From: Paracoccaceae bacterium
Lineage (GTDB): Bacteria > Pseudomonadota > Alphaproteobacteria > Rhodobacterales > Rhodobacteraceae
DNA length: 40,359 nt
Reading direction: 5' to 3'
Assembly: GCA_902512685.1 (NCBI GenBank)
Contig: CABXKH010000014.1
Coordinates: 1 to 40,359, forward strand
Below, in pieces: positions 17,131 through 26,687 of this stretch (its first letter is position 1; each line of letters opens with the position of its first letter). The translations under genes and the position numbers were made by a program. The notes beneath the pieces are model-generated. The model did no database searches. It saw nothing but the letters and a program-made list of their open reading frames with translations, and had not been told where the DNA came from.

Positions 17131-19293
17131 ATGGCAGGCAACCACAAACCGACCAGACCACTGGTCGCCGACAATCGATATAAGAAAGGTCGCGGCGCGG
17201 GCGCGGCGCCAAAAGTCAATGCTTCTAAAGCATCAAAACGGACCCCAAAGCAAAAGCCCAAAGGCAATTTGATCACCCGGTTTATCAAATGGCTTCTGCG
17301 ACTGATTTGGAAATTGGTTTGGGCGGTGCTGTGGCGCACAAGTTTGACCATCCTTGTGCTGATCTGTCTTGCAATCGGCTATGTCTGGTTTAGCCTTCCG
17401 CCCTTAGATGATCTTTTGGATGGCCGATCCCGGGGCTCTGTTACATTGCTTGACAATCAGGGCAAAGTTTTTGCCTGGCGCGGGGATCAATTCGGCGGCG
17501 TCATCACGGCAAAAACAGTCTCACCGCATTTGAAGAACGCAGTTGTCGCCACCGAGGATAAACGATTTTATCGCCATTTTGGGCTGAGCCCGCGCGGCAT
17601 TGCCAGCGCGGTGCGGATTAACCTGAGCGAAGGGCGCGGCCCGCTTTCCGGTCACGGTGGATCGACTATCACCCAGCAATCTGCAAAATTGCTGTGTTTG
17701 GGTGTGAGTTATGATCAAAACCGCTGGGCCAGCGAGCGCGCCTATGAAGCCGATTGCCGTAAAGGCTCGCTTTGGCGCAAAGTGAAAGAGGCGATTTATG
17801 CGCTCGCGATGGAAGCTAAATACACCAAAGACGACATATTGACGATTTACCTAAACCGCACCTTCCTTGGGGCAGGCGCGCGGGGTTTTGAAGCCGCGGC
17901 GCAGCGCTATTTTGGCCGCTCGGCGGCTGATGTCAGCCCGGCCGAAGCTGCGATGCTTGCCGGTTTGCTGGTGGCCCCGACCCGCTATGCGCCAACCAAC
18001 AATCTAACGCGGTCGCAAAACCGAGCCGGGGTGATTATCGGCTTGATGGAAGAACAATCCTACTTAAGCGCACAAGAAGCCGCCGCCGCGCGGCAAAACC
18101 CGGCGGTTCTGTCACATGCGGCCAAAGCCAATGCAGGTGGATATTTTGCAGATTGGGTCATGGAAAGCGGGCCGCTTTTCTTTACCCGCAACACCACCGA
18201 AGATGTGAAAATTAATACTACGCTTGATCCAACAATCCAATCATCAGCTGAAGAAGCCCTTGAATATGTCTTTACGGAACTGGTTAAAACAGGCTCTGAA
18301 GCGCAGGCTGCCATCGTGGTCATGTCCGCTGACGGCGCCGTGCGCGCAATGGTGGGCGGGCGTAAATTAAAAGTTTCTGGGGCCTTTAACCGCGCAACCC
18401 AAGCGCTGCGCCAAACTGGCTCTGCCTTTAAACCCTTTGTCTATGCCACAGCACTGGAACTAGGCTATTCGCCGCTCGACATGCTTGATAACAGCCCTCT
18501 GACACTGACTATTCCCGGTTCGGGCGACTGGAGCCCGAAAAATTATTCTGACGAATTTTTGGGCGACGTCACCTTGAGCGAGGCGCTGACCAAATCCCTC
18601 AATATTCCCGCCGTGCGTCTTTCAGAAGCCATTGGCCGCGAAAATGTGCGCACTGTGGCCGCTGACTTTGGCCTTGGAACCGATTTGGCCGAAGGTCCGG
18701 CGATTGCACTTGGCGTGTCAGAGGCCACTTTGATCGATATGGTCGGCGCCTATGCCGGGATCTTAAATGGTGGATCAGCGGTGACCCCCTACGGTCTGCT
18801 TGAGTTGCGTTTGAACAATGAAAGTGAGCCGGTGATGGGCGCCGGTGGCGGCATTGGGGAAAGGGTGATCCGGCAATCTGCGGCCGAGCAATTGGTTTAC
18901 ATGATGGAAAAAGTCGTCGCTGAAGGCACCGGTCAACGCGCCGCGCTTGACGGCTGGCAAGTGGCCGGCAAAACCGGCACAACGCAAGCCGCGCGGGATG
19001 CCTGGTTTATCGGCTTTACGGCCGATTATGTGACAGGCGTTTGGATGGGCTATGATGACAACCGCCCGCTCACGGCGGTGACCGGCGGCGGACTGCCTGC
19101 ACAAATCTGGCATGAAACGATGACCCGAGTGCATCAAACGGATTTGCCAACGCCATTGCCGATGTCCGCACCGCAGCCGCCCGGCGGCCCGGCGCCCGAG
19201 GGTGGATTTTTAAATCGCGATGATGCGGGTGACGGAAATCGCCCAAGAGGCGCGATCAACACACTTTTACGCCGCTTGCTCGGCGCCCCCTAA
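17131..19293 (+). CDS. Class A penicillin-binding protein (PBP1A family), bifunctional
   Basis: This is an inner-membrane peptidoglycan synthase with glycosyltransferase and transpeptidase activities. A TTG at 17113 is possible, but I take ATG 17131 (720 residues). It begins with a basic cytoplasmic tail, then a membrane anchor at about residues 65-90. The glycosyltransferase domain has the catalytic-glutamate motif EDKRFYRHFG (about 142-151) and GGSTITQQ. The transpeptidase domain has SAFK (431-434, SxxK serine), SLN (489-491) and KTGTT (614-618). The C-terminus is proline/glycine-rich. No OB-type insert is obvious between the domains, so the protein is shorter than E. coli PBP1A. It is transcribed alone and converges on the mlaC-type gene. 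Confidence 0.94.
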   Translation: MAGNHKPTRPLVADNRYKKGRGAGAAPKVNASKASKRTPKQKPKGNLITRFIKWLLRLIWKLVWAVLWRTSLTILVLICLAIGYVWFSLPPLDDLLDGRSRGSVTLLDNQGKVFAWRGDQFGGVITAKTVSPHLKNAVVATEDKRFYRHFGLSPRGIASAVRINLSEGRGPLSGHGGSTITQQSAKLLCLGVSYDQNRWASERAYEADCRKGSLWRKVKEAIYALAMEAKYTKDDILTIYLNRTFLGAGARGFEAAAQRYFGRSAADVSPAEAAMLAGLLVAPTRYAPTNNLTRSQNRAGVIIGLMEEQSYLSAQEAAAARQNPAVLSHAAKANAGGYFADWVMESGPLFFTRNTTEDVKINTTLDPTIQSSAEEALEYVFTELVKTGSEAQAAIVVMSADGAVRAMVGGRKLKVSGAFNRATQALRQTGSAFKPFVYATALELGYSPLDMLDNSPLTLTIPGSGDWSPKNYSDEFLGDVTLSEALTKSLNIPAVRLSEAIGRENVRTVAADFGLGTDLAEGPAIALGVSEATLIDMVGAYAGILNGGSAVTPYGLLELRLNNESEPVMGAGGGIGERVIRQSAAEQLVYMMEKVVAEGTGQRAALDGWQVAGKTGTTQAARDAWFIGFTADYVTGVWMGYDDNRPLTAVTGGGLPAQIWHETMTRVHQTDLPTPLPMSAPQPPGGPAPEGGFLNRDDAGDGNRPRGAINTLLRRLLGAP

Positions 19294-19313
19294 GCGCAAA
19301 AACCGCGCCGCGT

Positions 19314-19910
19314 TCAACCCAGCTTTTTCAAATCGGAAATCAGCGCTTTTAGATCACCGCGCCGCTGATCCAGCATCGCGCCAATCTCGGTGCGCTCGGC
19401 CACCAGCATATTAATACCTTCCAAGAAGATATTGAAAAACAGCGGCCGCCCTGAGCGATCAGAGACCAAAAATATAAGCTCCACCTTTGAGCCGCCCCGA
19501 AACTCGACAATGGCCTTGACCTCATGAAAGCTCTTGACTGCTTTGGTTGATTTCACATCGATCCGGCCGTCGACAAATTCATTAAACTGTGCACCATATT
19601 TTCGCGAAAAATAACTTGAAAATGCGTCCGTGAAAGCCGCCATCTGCGCCGGAGAGGCGCTGCGCGCATCACGCCCCAGCGCATAGCGCGCAATGGTTTT
19701 TACGTCTGCGTAACGCTGAAAAATCTTCTCGAACTCCGCCAGCATGACAGGTTCGCTTTGACCCGATCGAATCACCCTGTTGATGTCATCGACCACCTGC
19801 CCGACAAGATTTTTAGCCTGCGCTGTGCTCAGCGCCGAAACTGGCAGCGCCGCATGAATGAATGCGGCCGTCAGCCCCAACACGACGGTTCTGCGCTGCG
19901 GTTTATTCAT
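19314..19910 (-). CDS. MlaC/Ttg2D-type phospholipid-binding periplasmic protein
   Basis: This is a periplasmic carrier of the MlaC (toluene-tolerance Ttg2D) family that shuttles phospholipids between outer and inner membranes. The frame is open to 20054, but ATG 19910 gives a 198-residue protein with a proper signal peptide (MNKPQRRTVVLGLTAAF, cleavage near VSA). The mature domain has FEKIFQRYADVKTIARYALGR and FFNIFLEGINMLVAER, both characteristic. It overlaps the upstream mlaA-type gene by eight bases, so both are translated from one message. The membrane ABC components (MlaFEDB) are not in the window. Confidence 0.88.
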   Translation of the reverse strand: MNKPQRRTVVLGLTAAFIHAALPVSALSTAQAKNLVGQVVDDINRVIRSGQSEPVMLAEFEKIFQRYADVKTIARYALGRDARSASPAQMAAFTDAFSSYFSRKYGAQFNEFVDGRIDVKSTKAVKSFHEVKAIVEFRGGSKVELIFLVSDRSGRPLFFNIFLEGINMLVAERTEIGAMLDQRRGDLKALISDLKKLG

Positions 19911-20652
19911 CGTCAAATATGTCGTCATAGGGGTCAAAGTAAGCATCCTCTTGTTGGCCACCAAGTTCAAATCGCCGACGCTGCAGGAAAATACTGCGCA
20001 TCTGGGCATAGCTATCCGCACTTTCATAAAGCACAGAATCAACCGTTCCTGCAAATTGGCCGCGTCGGCTTAAAATTGATCCAACCCGCGTGGATGTTGC
20101 AATCGCCTGTTGCTGAGCGGTGGCCAGTCTGCCAACCGGATTAAGGACATAATCAACAGCAGTGCCAAGCGCATCCCGGCCTGTGGAAGGCCCCAGCAAC
20201 GGCAATTCAACAAAGGCCCCCTCGCCAACCCCCCAAACATGTAGGGTCTGGCCAAAATCTGAGCGCCCGCCATCAATCCCAAAATCTGCAGCAGGGGTCG
20301 CAATTCCAGCTAGGCCAAGGGTTGAATTTATACTGAATTTTGCGGTGTTTTGCACCGCTGATATCAGCTCTCCTTGAAGCAGGTCATTCACAATATGGCT
20401 GGGCACAGACAGGTTATTTGCCATATTGGAGATCATGGTTTCAATTGAATCATTCATGACCCGCGAATATCCGATGGCCGCTGGCCGGATGAGTGCTTTG
20501 TCGACTTTTTTATTAAATGCATGGGTTTGACGGTTGGCCGTTTCATATGGGTCATGAATTTCGGTCGTGAGCATATGAGGACTGCACGCACTAAGCCCAA
20601 TTATGGAAGCCGCAAAACACAGCTTAATTAAAAATGCTGCCCGTACCATCAT
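19903..20652 (-). CDS. mlaA: MlaA/VacJ family lipoprotein
   Basis: This outer-membrane lipoprotein removes surface-exposed phospholipids and passes them to MlaC, keeping the outer membrane asymmetric. The 249-residue precursor has a lipobox, LSAC, with Cys23 following a hydrophobic signal, then the family signature DPYETANRQTHAFNK. Further typical blocks are VNDLLQGE, NSTLGLAGIATPA and WGVGEGAFVELPLLGPST, followed by VDYVLNP. Two ATG codons are in tandem at 20652 and 20649. It is the first gene of a minus-strand mlaA-mlaC pair and is divergent from the secretion operon. The acidic C-terminus (DPYDDIFDDE) is unusual but unremarkable. Confidence 0.92.
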   Translation of the reverse strand: MMVRAAFLIKLCFAASIIGLSACSPHMLTTEIHDPYETANRQTHAFNKKVDKALIRPAAIGYSRVMNDSIETMISNMANNLSVPSHIVNDLLQGELISAVQNTAKFSINSTLGLAGIATPAADFGIDGGRSDFGQTLHVWGVGEGAFVELPLLGPSTGRDALGTAVDYVLNPVGRLATAQQQAIATSTRVGSILSRRGQFAGTVDSVLYESADSYAQMRSIFLQRRRFELGGQQEDAYFDPYDDIFDDE

Positions 20653-20824
20653 TTATTACTGCCATTAAACTAGCTGCTAAAAAAGAATCTATTACCTATA
20701 TATATCGTATCAGGGCGCGAGTTCCACCTAAGACCAACATCAAGTTAAAGTGTAATAAATTCTGGCCTTAAGTTAAGTCACATGTAATCCTTTTGGATCA
20801 TTTGTTATACTTAAGTTTATATTT
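20653..20824. promoter_or_regulatory. AT-rich divergent region between mlaA and the type I secretion operon
   Basis: These 172 bases have TTAA tetramers at 20745, 20768 and 20773. A near match to the CtrA site pattern (TTAA-N7-TAAA, one mismatch) begins at 20745. No ribosome binding site precedes the ABC gene ATG. The CtrA suggestion is weak because AT-rich DNA yields TTAA often. Confidence 0.25.
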
Positions 20825-22560
20825 ATGGCAATTACATCACACAAATATGGCCGCCAAGAACTCATTGATGCGCGCAGTGAAAGCCGCTGGCTTTATTGGG
20901 AGGTCGTTCTTTTTAGTTGCTTTGCCAATCTGTTGTTGCTGACGGGCCCTCTTTATATGCTGCAAATCTATGACCGGGTTCTGGGCAGCCGGTCCGAGGC
21001 AACCTTGGTTGCTCTGTCTCTGGTGGTTGTATTTCTATATGCGATGATGGGGCTTTTGGATTTTGCCCGCGGACGGGTCATGGCCCGTGTCGGCGCACGG
21101 TTTCAGGCCCGCTTAGACCGCCGGTTTTTTGACGCAATGCTGCGCAGATCGGCCATCAAGCAAGACCCACTGGCCGCCAGTGCTGCAAATGATCTTGAAA
21201 TAATCCAAAGGTTAATGACATCGCCGGTTCTCATGGCATTTTTTGATCTGCCTTGGACGCCTATTTTTCTTTTTGGAATTGGCCTTTTTCACCCATGGCT
21301 TGGCGTGTTGGCCCTAAGCGGTGGCGCTATTTTGATCGGGTTTGCCTTGCTCAACCAAATGACCACGCGCGCGGCGGGCTCAAAAGCCGCGCAGCTGACC
21401 TTTCGCGCATCGCAAACAGCCGAACACATGCACAGCGAGGCTGAGATGATCCGCGCATTGAATATGTCGGCAGGGGCTTTCGAGCGGTGGCAAAACTTGC
21501 GCAATCTGGCCTTGGTCAATCAACTTAAAAACTCTGACTTAAGCGGCGGGTTTACGGCAATGATCAAAACCTTTCGGTTATTATTGCAATCTGCGATGTT
21601 GGGGCTTGGCGCCTATCTGGTACTGCACGATCAACTGACCCCCGGTGTGATGATCGCCGGATCAATTTTACTTGGGCGGGCATTGGCGCCGATTGAGTTG
21701 GCCGTTGGGCAATGGGCATTGGTTCAGCGCGGCCGCAAAGGCTGGCAAAATCTGTCGATGCTCTTGAGCGAAACGCTCCCCGAGATGCCGCGCACCCCGC
21801 TTTCGGTGCCGCAAGCGCGGATTGATGCACAAGCCCTGACAGTGTTTCCCCCCGGCGATCAAACCGCGGCGCTGAAATCTTTGACCTTCTCGATACCGCC
21901 CGGCTCTGCGGTCGGGGTCATAGGTCCCTCGGGCGCCGATAAATCGACGCTGGCACGCACCCTCACCGGAGTGTGGAAACCGGCGGGCGGCAAAATCCGC
22001 CTTGATGGCGCGCCGCTTGATAATTATGCGCCCGAAGTTCTGGGCGAGCATATTGGTTATCTGCCACAGCGGGTACAGAATTTTTTGACGGTACAATTGC
22101 CGAAAATATTGCGCGGTTGTCATCCGAGCGCCCCGCAGAACATATCATTGAGGCTGCCCAAAAAGCCGCAGCACATGAAATGATCTTGTCGTTTCCCGAT
22201 GGCTATGACACCCAAGTTAACGCCTTTGGCGGACAGCTGTCCGGCGGTCAAATCCAACGCATCCGTCTTGCGCGCGCGCTTTGCGGTGATCCGGTAATCG
22301 TGGTGCTGGATGAGCCCAATTCAAATCTTGACCACGAGGGCGGTCTGGCCTTGAACGCCGCCATTCGCGCCCTCAAAAGCGAACGGAAAACGGTTCTGAT
22401 TATGGCCCATAGACCGGCGGCAATCCAAGAGTGTGACCTGCTTTTGATGCTTGACGGGGGCCAAGGTAAAGCCTTTGGCCCCAAAGAGGATGTGTTGAAA
22501 TCCACAGTGCAGAATTATCAAGCTCTGGCCCAGCCGGAAATTTCGAAAGACCCTGCATGA
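20825..22560 (+). pseudogene. Type I secretion system permease/ATPase (PrtD/HlyB-like), frameshifted at a T run
   Basis: This ABC exporter would power one-step secretion of a protein across both membranes. The first frame encodes an N-terminal membrane domain with PLYMLQIYDRVLGSRS, typical of PrtD-type proteins, and a nucleotide-binding domain. It runs off frame after GYLPQRVQ at six T (22081-22086). One more base there gives FFDGTIAENIA and continues through LSGGQ, the Walker B IVVLDEP and the switch IMAHRP to 22560, in total about 578 residues, the normal length. A second oddity is the Walker A loop, which reads GPSGADKST with D372 where glycine is expected. Either the copy is decaying or the sequence has errors. 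The end overlaps the hlyD-type gene by ATGA. Confidence 0.9.
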
Positions 22561-23864
22561 CCGGCTCTAAACCCTTTTTTGCTGTGAGGCTGCCGATGCT
22601 TTTAGGGCTTTTTTCACTGCTGATTTTGATCGGCGGGTTCGGCAGTTGGGCGACATTTAGCTCGCTCTCGGGCGCCCTCATTGCCAGCGGCCAGATTGAA
22701 GTGGAAAAAAACCGCCAAGTGGTGCAGCACCCCGATGGCGGCGTTGTGTCCGCGATTATGGTCAAAGAAGGTGATCTGGTCAAAAGCAATGCGATTTTGG
22801 TGCGCCTTGATCCTGTTGCTGAACAATCCGAAATGTCCATTATCGAAGGTCAGCTTTTTGAAATGATGGCGCGGCGCGGCCGTCTTGAAGCCGAGCGCGA
22901 TGGGCTTTTCAAGATTACCTTTGATCCAAGACTTACGCGCCGTGCGGATAAATATCCCGAGATTGCCGAATTGATGCAGGGCCAGCATCGGCTATTTGGG
23001 GCGCGCCGTGCCTCAATTGATCACCAAAGCGAACAACTGATGAAACAACGCGAACAGGTTCAAAATCAAATTGAAGGGCTAAGCGCACAGCAGACAGCCG
23101 TTGGCATTCAACTAGAGCTTACCGAAGAAGAGTTAAAAAACCAGCAAACCCTATTTGACCGCGGCTTGGCGCAGGCTGCCAAAGTGCTCGGCCCAAAGCG
23201 CGCAGCAGCGCAGCTGAGCGGCCAGATTGGCGACCTAACCGCCCGCAGTGCTCAGGCAGGCGCACGTATTACAGAATTAAACATACAGCTTGACGCGCTT
23301 CAAACACAGCGGCGCGAACAGGCAATAAGTGATCTGCGTGACCAGCAATTTAGGTTTTTGGAACTGGAAGAGCGACATCGTGCGCTGCAACAAAAACTGG
23401 CGCGGATGGACATCCGGGCACCTGTTTCCGGCATCGTTTACAGTCTTGCTGTGCATGCCCCGCGCTCGGTGATCCGGCCGGCTGATCCCGTTCTTTTTCT
23501 GATCCCGCAAGACCGGCCCTTGGTGATCGCTGCACACATCGAGCCAATCCATGTCGACCAAATACACCTTGGCCAAAAAGTGGCTTTGCGGTTTTCTGCC
23601 CTAGATCAGCGCAGCACGCCGGAATTGTTTGGCACTGTCACTCTTATTTCGGCCGACGCGTTTCAGGGCCAAAATGGTCAAGAGCCCTTTTACCGCGCAG
23701 AAATTATCCTGCGCGAGGGCGAGTTGGCGCGGCTTCCGCCTGGGCTAACGCTTATCCCGGGAATGCCGGTTGATGTCTTTTTCCGCACCGCCGAACGCAG
23801 TCCGCTGAATTATTTCCTCAAACCTTTGAGCGATTATTTTATCCGCGCATTTCGCGACACCTAA
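22557..23864 (+). CDS. HlyD family type I secretion periplasmic adaptor subunit
   Basis: This is the membrane fusion partner of the ABC exporter encoded directly upstream. The 435 residues comprise a short cytoplasmic tail and one membrane helix (about 12-35), then the lipoyl half with IEVEKNRQVVQHPDGGVVSAI. A long glutamine-rich coiled coil (about 110-275) precedes a second lipoyl half with MDIRAPVSGIVYSLAVHAP. The C-terminal beta domain ends in PGMPVDVFF, as in PrtE/HlyD. The protein is intact, although its ATPase partner carries a frameshift. No TolC homologue and no RTX-repeat substrate gene lie in the window, so the exported protein is unknown. Confidence 0.92.
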   Translation: MTGSKPFFAVRLPMLLGLFSLLILIGGFGSWATFSSLSGALIASGQIEVEKNRQVVQHPDGGVVSAIMVKEGDLVKSNAILVRLDPVAEQSEMSIIEGQLFEMMARRGRLEAERDGLFKITFDPRLTRRADKYPEIAELMQGQHRLFGARRASIDHQSEQLMKQREQVQNQIEGLSAQQTAVGIQLELTEEELKNQQTLFDRGLAQAAKVLGPKRAAAQLSGQIGDLTARSAQAGARITELNIQLDALQTQRREQAISDLRDQQFRFLELEERHRALQQKLARMDIRAPVSGIVYSLAVHAPRSVIRPADPVLFLIPQDRPLVIAAHIEPIHVDQIHLGQKVALRFSALDQRSTPELFGTVTLISADAFQGQNGQEPFYRAEIILREGELARLPPGLTLIPGMPVDVFFRTAERSPLNYFLKPLSDYFIRAFRDT

Positions 23865-23931
23865 ACAGGCTCTTTTCGTGGCGGAAAATTAGAGCTAAGT
23901 AGGGTTTAAAGCATGCGAAAAGGATCTAGCC

Positions 23932-24396
23932 ATGAGCGGGAATTTTGAAAGTAATTTGGCCAAAATCGGCGTAACATTACCCGATGCACCAGCAGCAGCA
24001 GCCAACTATGTACCCTATGTCATTGTCGGGGACATTGTGCATGTCTCGGGCCAAATTCCGGGCACAATGGACGGGCTGATCACCGGCAAGCTGGGGGCGG
24101 ATATGACAACCGAAGAAGGCGCCGAGGCGGCCAAAGCCTGCGCCATTAACCTGCTCGCGCAAGTTAAGGCCGCCTGCGGCGGCGATCTAGACCGCTTGGT
24201 CCGGGTCGTCAAACTGACCGGGTTTGTCAATTCAACCGCTGATTATACGGAGCAGCCACAGGTCATCAACGGGGCCTCAAATTTTCTGGCAGAGGCTTTG
24301 GGTGAGGCCGGCAAACATGCGCGTTCAGCCGTATCCGCAGCCGCTTTACCATTGGGTATAGCTGTCGAAATCGAAGGCATTTTTCAAATAAAATGA
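23932..24396 (+). CDS. RidA family protein (YjgF/YER057c/UK114)
   Basis: This is a small trimeric protein of the RidA superfamily; the best-known members hydrolyse reactive enamine/imine intermediates of amino-acid metabolism. The 154-residue protein belongs to the longer YjgF-like subgroup. It has VHVSGQIPGTMDG, VVKLTGFVNSTADY and the C-terminal HARSAVSAAALPLGIAVEIEG, whose arginine corresponds to the substrate-binding residue of active RidA. Imine hydrolysis is therefore possible but not shown. The ATG has AAGGAT upstream. It starts 67 bases after the hlyD-type gene, and its last four bases overlap the GDPD gene. Confidence 0.9.
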   Translation: MSGNFESNLAKIGVTLPDAPAAAANYVPYVIVGDIVHVSGQIPGTMDGLITGKLGADMTTEEGAEAAKACAINLLAQVKAACGGDLDRLVRVVKLTGFVNSTADYTEQPQVINGASNFLAEALGEAGKHARSAVSAAALPLGIAVEIEGIFQIK

Positions 24397-25160
24397 ACCC
24401 GCTGCTGCCAGATACTTTCCTGCAGGTGCCGCTCGCGCACCGGGGCTATCATGGCGGCCCTAACGGCGTGGAAAACAGCCGCGAAGCGATTGCCAATGCT
24501 GTTGCCAATGGCTACGGGATCGAGCTTGACCTACAGCTTTCAGCTGATGGGCAGGCGATGGTGTTTCATGATGATACGCTGGACCGGATGACCTGCAAAA
24601 GCGGGCAGGTTTTAGATAAATCTGCTGCCAAGCTTGGCACAATTCTACTGTCAGGTGGACAAACTGGCATCCCCACGCTTGCAGAAATTTTGAAACAGGT
24701 TGCTGGCAAGGTGCCTCTGCTGATCGAAATCAAATATCAAAACGCTGATCTTGGCCCCACGAGCGGGCAATTGGAACGGGCAACCGCGGCTGCGTTGCAA
24801 AGCTATTCCGGCGCAGTGGCCGTGATGTCGTTCAATCCGCATTCAGTCGCCCATATGGCCAAATTTGCCCCTGAAATTCCCCGGGGGCTAACCACGGACA
24901 GCTTTGCGGCCAAGGATTGGCCCGATGTGCCGGAAGCCCGTTTGCTAGACCTTCAGCGCCACGACGGGTTCGACGCGATGGGCGCGGTATTTATCAGCCA
25001 TGATCACCGCGATTTGGCCAATTCTAAAGTGGCCGAGGCCAAATCCAACGGCCTTGCGGTGTTGTGCTGGACTGTTACATCAGAGCGCGAAGAAATTCAG
25101 GCGCGGCGAATTGCCGACAATATTACCTTTGAAGGATATCCAGCCAATATTGCCCCTTGA
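24393..25160 (+). CDS. Glycerophosphodiester phosphodiesterase family protein
   Basis: The enzyme cleaves glycerophosphodiesters to glycerol-3-phosphate and an alcohol. The 255-residue protein has the TIM-barrel GDPD signature: LAHRGYHG, ENSREAIANAV, YGIELDLQLSADGQ and VFHDDTLDRMT, giving the catalytic histidines and metal-binding E/D. It then has LIEIKYQ and a late SHDHRDLA followed by VLCWTVTSE. No signal peptide is present, so it should act in the cytoplasm on intracellular glycerophosphodiesters. It overlaps the RidA gene by ATGA, and the FemAB-like gene follows 47 bases later. Confidence 0.93.
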   Translation: MNPLLPDTFLQVPLAHRGYHGGPNGVENSREAIANAVANGYGIELDLQLSADGQAMVFHDDTLDRMTCKSGQVLDKSAAKLGTILLSGGQTGIPTLAEILKQVAGKVPLLIEIKYQNADLGPTSGQLERATAAALQSYSGAVAVMSFNPHSVAHMAKFAPEIPRGLTTDSFAAKDWPDVPEARLLDLQRHDGFDAMGAVFISHDHRDLANSKVAEAKSNGLAVLCWTVTSEREEIQARRIADNITFEGYPANIAP

Positions 25161-25207
25161 TCCTTGTTCGCATTAGGCCACATTACTAGGGACAACGGAG
25201 GTTATAA

Positions 25208-26392
25208 ATGAGCCGGGCAGCGCTTCGGGTTGAGATTATCTCATCGCTTTCAGAGATTGGCGAAAAAGACTGGGACAGCTGCGCCTGCCCCGAGGCTGAG
25301 ACCGGCCGCGCGCTTGATCCCTTTACCACCCACCGCTTTCTTAAAGCCTTGGAAGACAGCGGATCAGTGGGCTCTGGCACCGGGTGGGAGCCTTATTATT
25401 TAACCGCCTATCAAGACGACATGGCGATCGGCTGCGCGCCGATGTACCTTAAGATGCACTCGCAGGGGGAATATATTTTTGACCACAACTGGGCCCATGC
25501 CTATGAACAGGCTGGCAGGCGCTATTATCCTAAATTACAGCTTGCTGTGCCCTTTACCCCGGCCACCGGGCGCCGATTTCTGGTCCGCCCGGAACACCGC
25601 GCGTTGGCCACCAGCGCGTTGATCCAAGCCGTTCAGCAATTTGCCCAAAATAATAAACTTTCGTCGGCGCATATTACGTTTTGCACCGCCGAGGAAGCTG
25701 CGCAGGGGGCCGAGGAAGGCTTGCTCCATCGGGTCACGCAACAATTTCACTGGCATAATAAAAGCTATCCCGACTTTGAGGCTTTTCTGGGTGATCTTTC
25801 TTCGCGTAAACGCAAAAACATCCGCAAAGAGCGCGCCCGCGCACAGGCTTTTGGCGGTGACATTCATGTGTTCACAGGCGATCAATTGCGACCCGAGCAT
25901 TGGGATGCATTTTGGCGGTTTTATCAAGATACCGGCGCACGCAAATGGGGCAGGCCCTATCTGACGCGGGCATTTTTCGATCTGGCACAAGAGCGCCTGC
26001 AAGATGATATTGCGCTGGTGATGGCCGAGCGCGAGAACAGCTATATCGCTGGCGCCCTAAATTTCATTGGCCGCGATGCCCTTTTTGGCCGCTATTGGGG
26101 CACGACTGAGGATCACCCCTGCCTGCATTTTGAGACCTGCTATTATCAGGCGATAGACTTTGCCATATCGCAGGGCCTGACGCGGGTTGAAGCCGGTGCA
26201 CAGGGCGAACATAAGCTGGCACGTGGCTATCTGCCGGTGCAGACCCATTCACTGCATTGGCTGGCAGAGCCCAGCTTTCAGCAGGCTGTGAAGCAATATC
26301 TTGACGCTGAGAAACGGGCGATCTGTGAGGATATTGAAATCCTGACCAGTTATGGCCCGTTTCGAAAACCCACTGTGGAGGAATTAGAATGA
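25208..26392 (+). CDS. FemAB-like GNAT-fold protein (COG3146/DUF482, PF04339 type)
   Basis: This is a 394-residue protein of a family widespread in Proteobacteria with a GNAT/FemAB-like fold and no settled function. Recognisable blocks are [31 protein letters not shown], seen in parts, [31 protein letters not shown]-like core segments, and ALFGRYWG followed by [24 protein letters not shown] lies near the end. These are the most conserved regions of the family. An aminoacyl or acyl transfer reaction is likely from the fold, but the acceptor is unknown. The start at 25208 has GGAGG nine bases upstream. The last four bases overlap the pterin dehydratase gene, so the two are co-translated. Confidence 0.88.
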   Translation: MSRAALRVEIISSLSEIGEKDWDSCACPEAETGRALDPFTTHRFLKALEDSGSVGSGTGWEPYYLTAYQDDMAIGCAPMYLKMHSQGEYIFDHNWAHAYEQAGRRYYPKLQLAVPFTPATGRRFLVRPEHRALATSALIQAVQQFAQNNKLSSAHITFCTAEEAAQGAEEGLLHRVTQQFHWHNKSYPDFEAFLGDLSSRKRKNIRKERARAQAFGGDIHVFTGDQLRPEHWDAFWRFYQDTGARKWGRPYLTRAFFDLAQERLQDDIALVMAERENSYIAGALNFIGRDALFGRYWGTTEDHPCLHFETCYYQAIDFAISQGLTRVEAGAQGEHKLARGYLPVQTHSLHWLAEPSFQQAVKQYLDAEKRAICEDIEILTSYGPFRKPTVEELE

Positions 26393-26685
26393 ATTTACTT
26401 TTATCTGATCAAGACCGCACTGAGGCGCTGGCCGAGTGTTTAAACAACGGCTGGAGCATGCATCCAGACCGCGATGCCATCACAAAGAGCTTTCGCTTTG
26501 GCAATTTTATCGACACGTTTGGCTGGATGAGCAAAGTGGCCATTTGGGCCGAAAAGCTAAACCATCACCCAGAATGGTTTAATGTATATAACCGGGTCGA
26601 GGTCACGCTGAGCACCCATGATGCTGGGGGGCTCAGCGCTTTGGATGTAAAACTGGCCGAGAAAATGGACCAGCTTGCGCAATAG
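26389..26685 (+). CDS. 4a-hydroxytetrahydrobiopterin dehydratase (PCD/PhhB)
   Basis: The enzyme dehydrates 4a-hydroxytetrahydropterin in recycling of the pterin cofactor of aromatic amino-acid hydroxylases; the family also includes DcoH-type proteins. The 98-residue protein has the expected small alpha/beta domain. Its active-site block is [19 protein letters not shown] (adjacent histidines plus PEW), followed by [11 protein letters not shown]. Length is normal. No phenylalanine hydroxylase gene lies nearby. In bacteria without that enzyme a role in molybdopterin or folate-related chemistry has been proposed. Overlap with the FemAB-like gene (ATGA) is the only context. It meets the peroxiredoxin gene tail to tail with two bases between. 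Confidence 0.92.
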   Translation: MNLLLSDQDRTEALAECLNNGWSMHPDRDAITKSFRFGNFIDTFGWMSKVAIWAEKLNHHPEWFNVYNRVEVTLSTHDAGGLSALDVKLAEKMDQLAQ

Positions 26686-26687
26686 GC

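Noticed and set aside
20745-20776. CtrA binding site upstream of the secretion operon
   Set aside because: There is one mismatch in the second half-site, and TTAA is frequent in this AT-rich spacer; kept only as a weak note.
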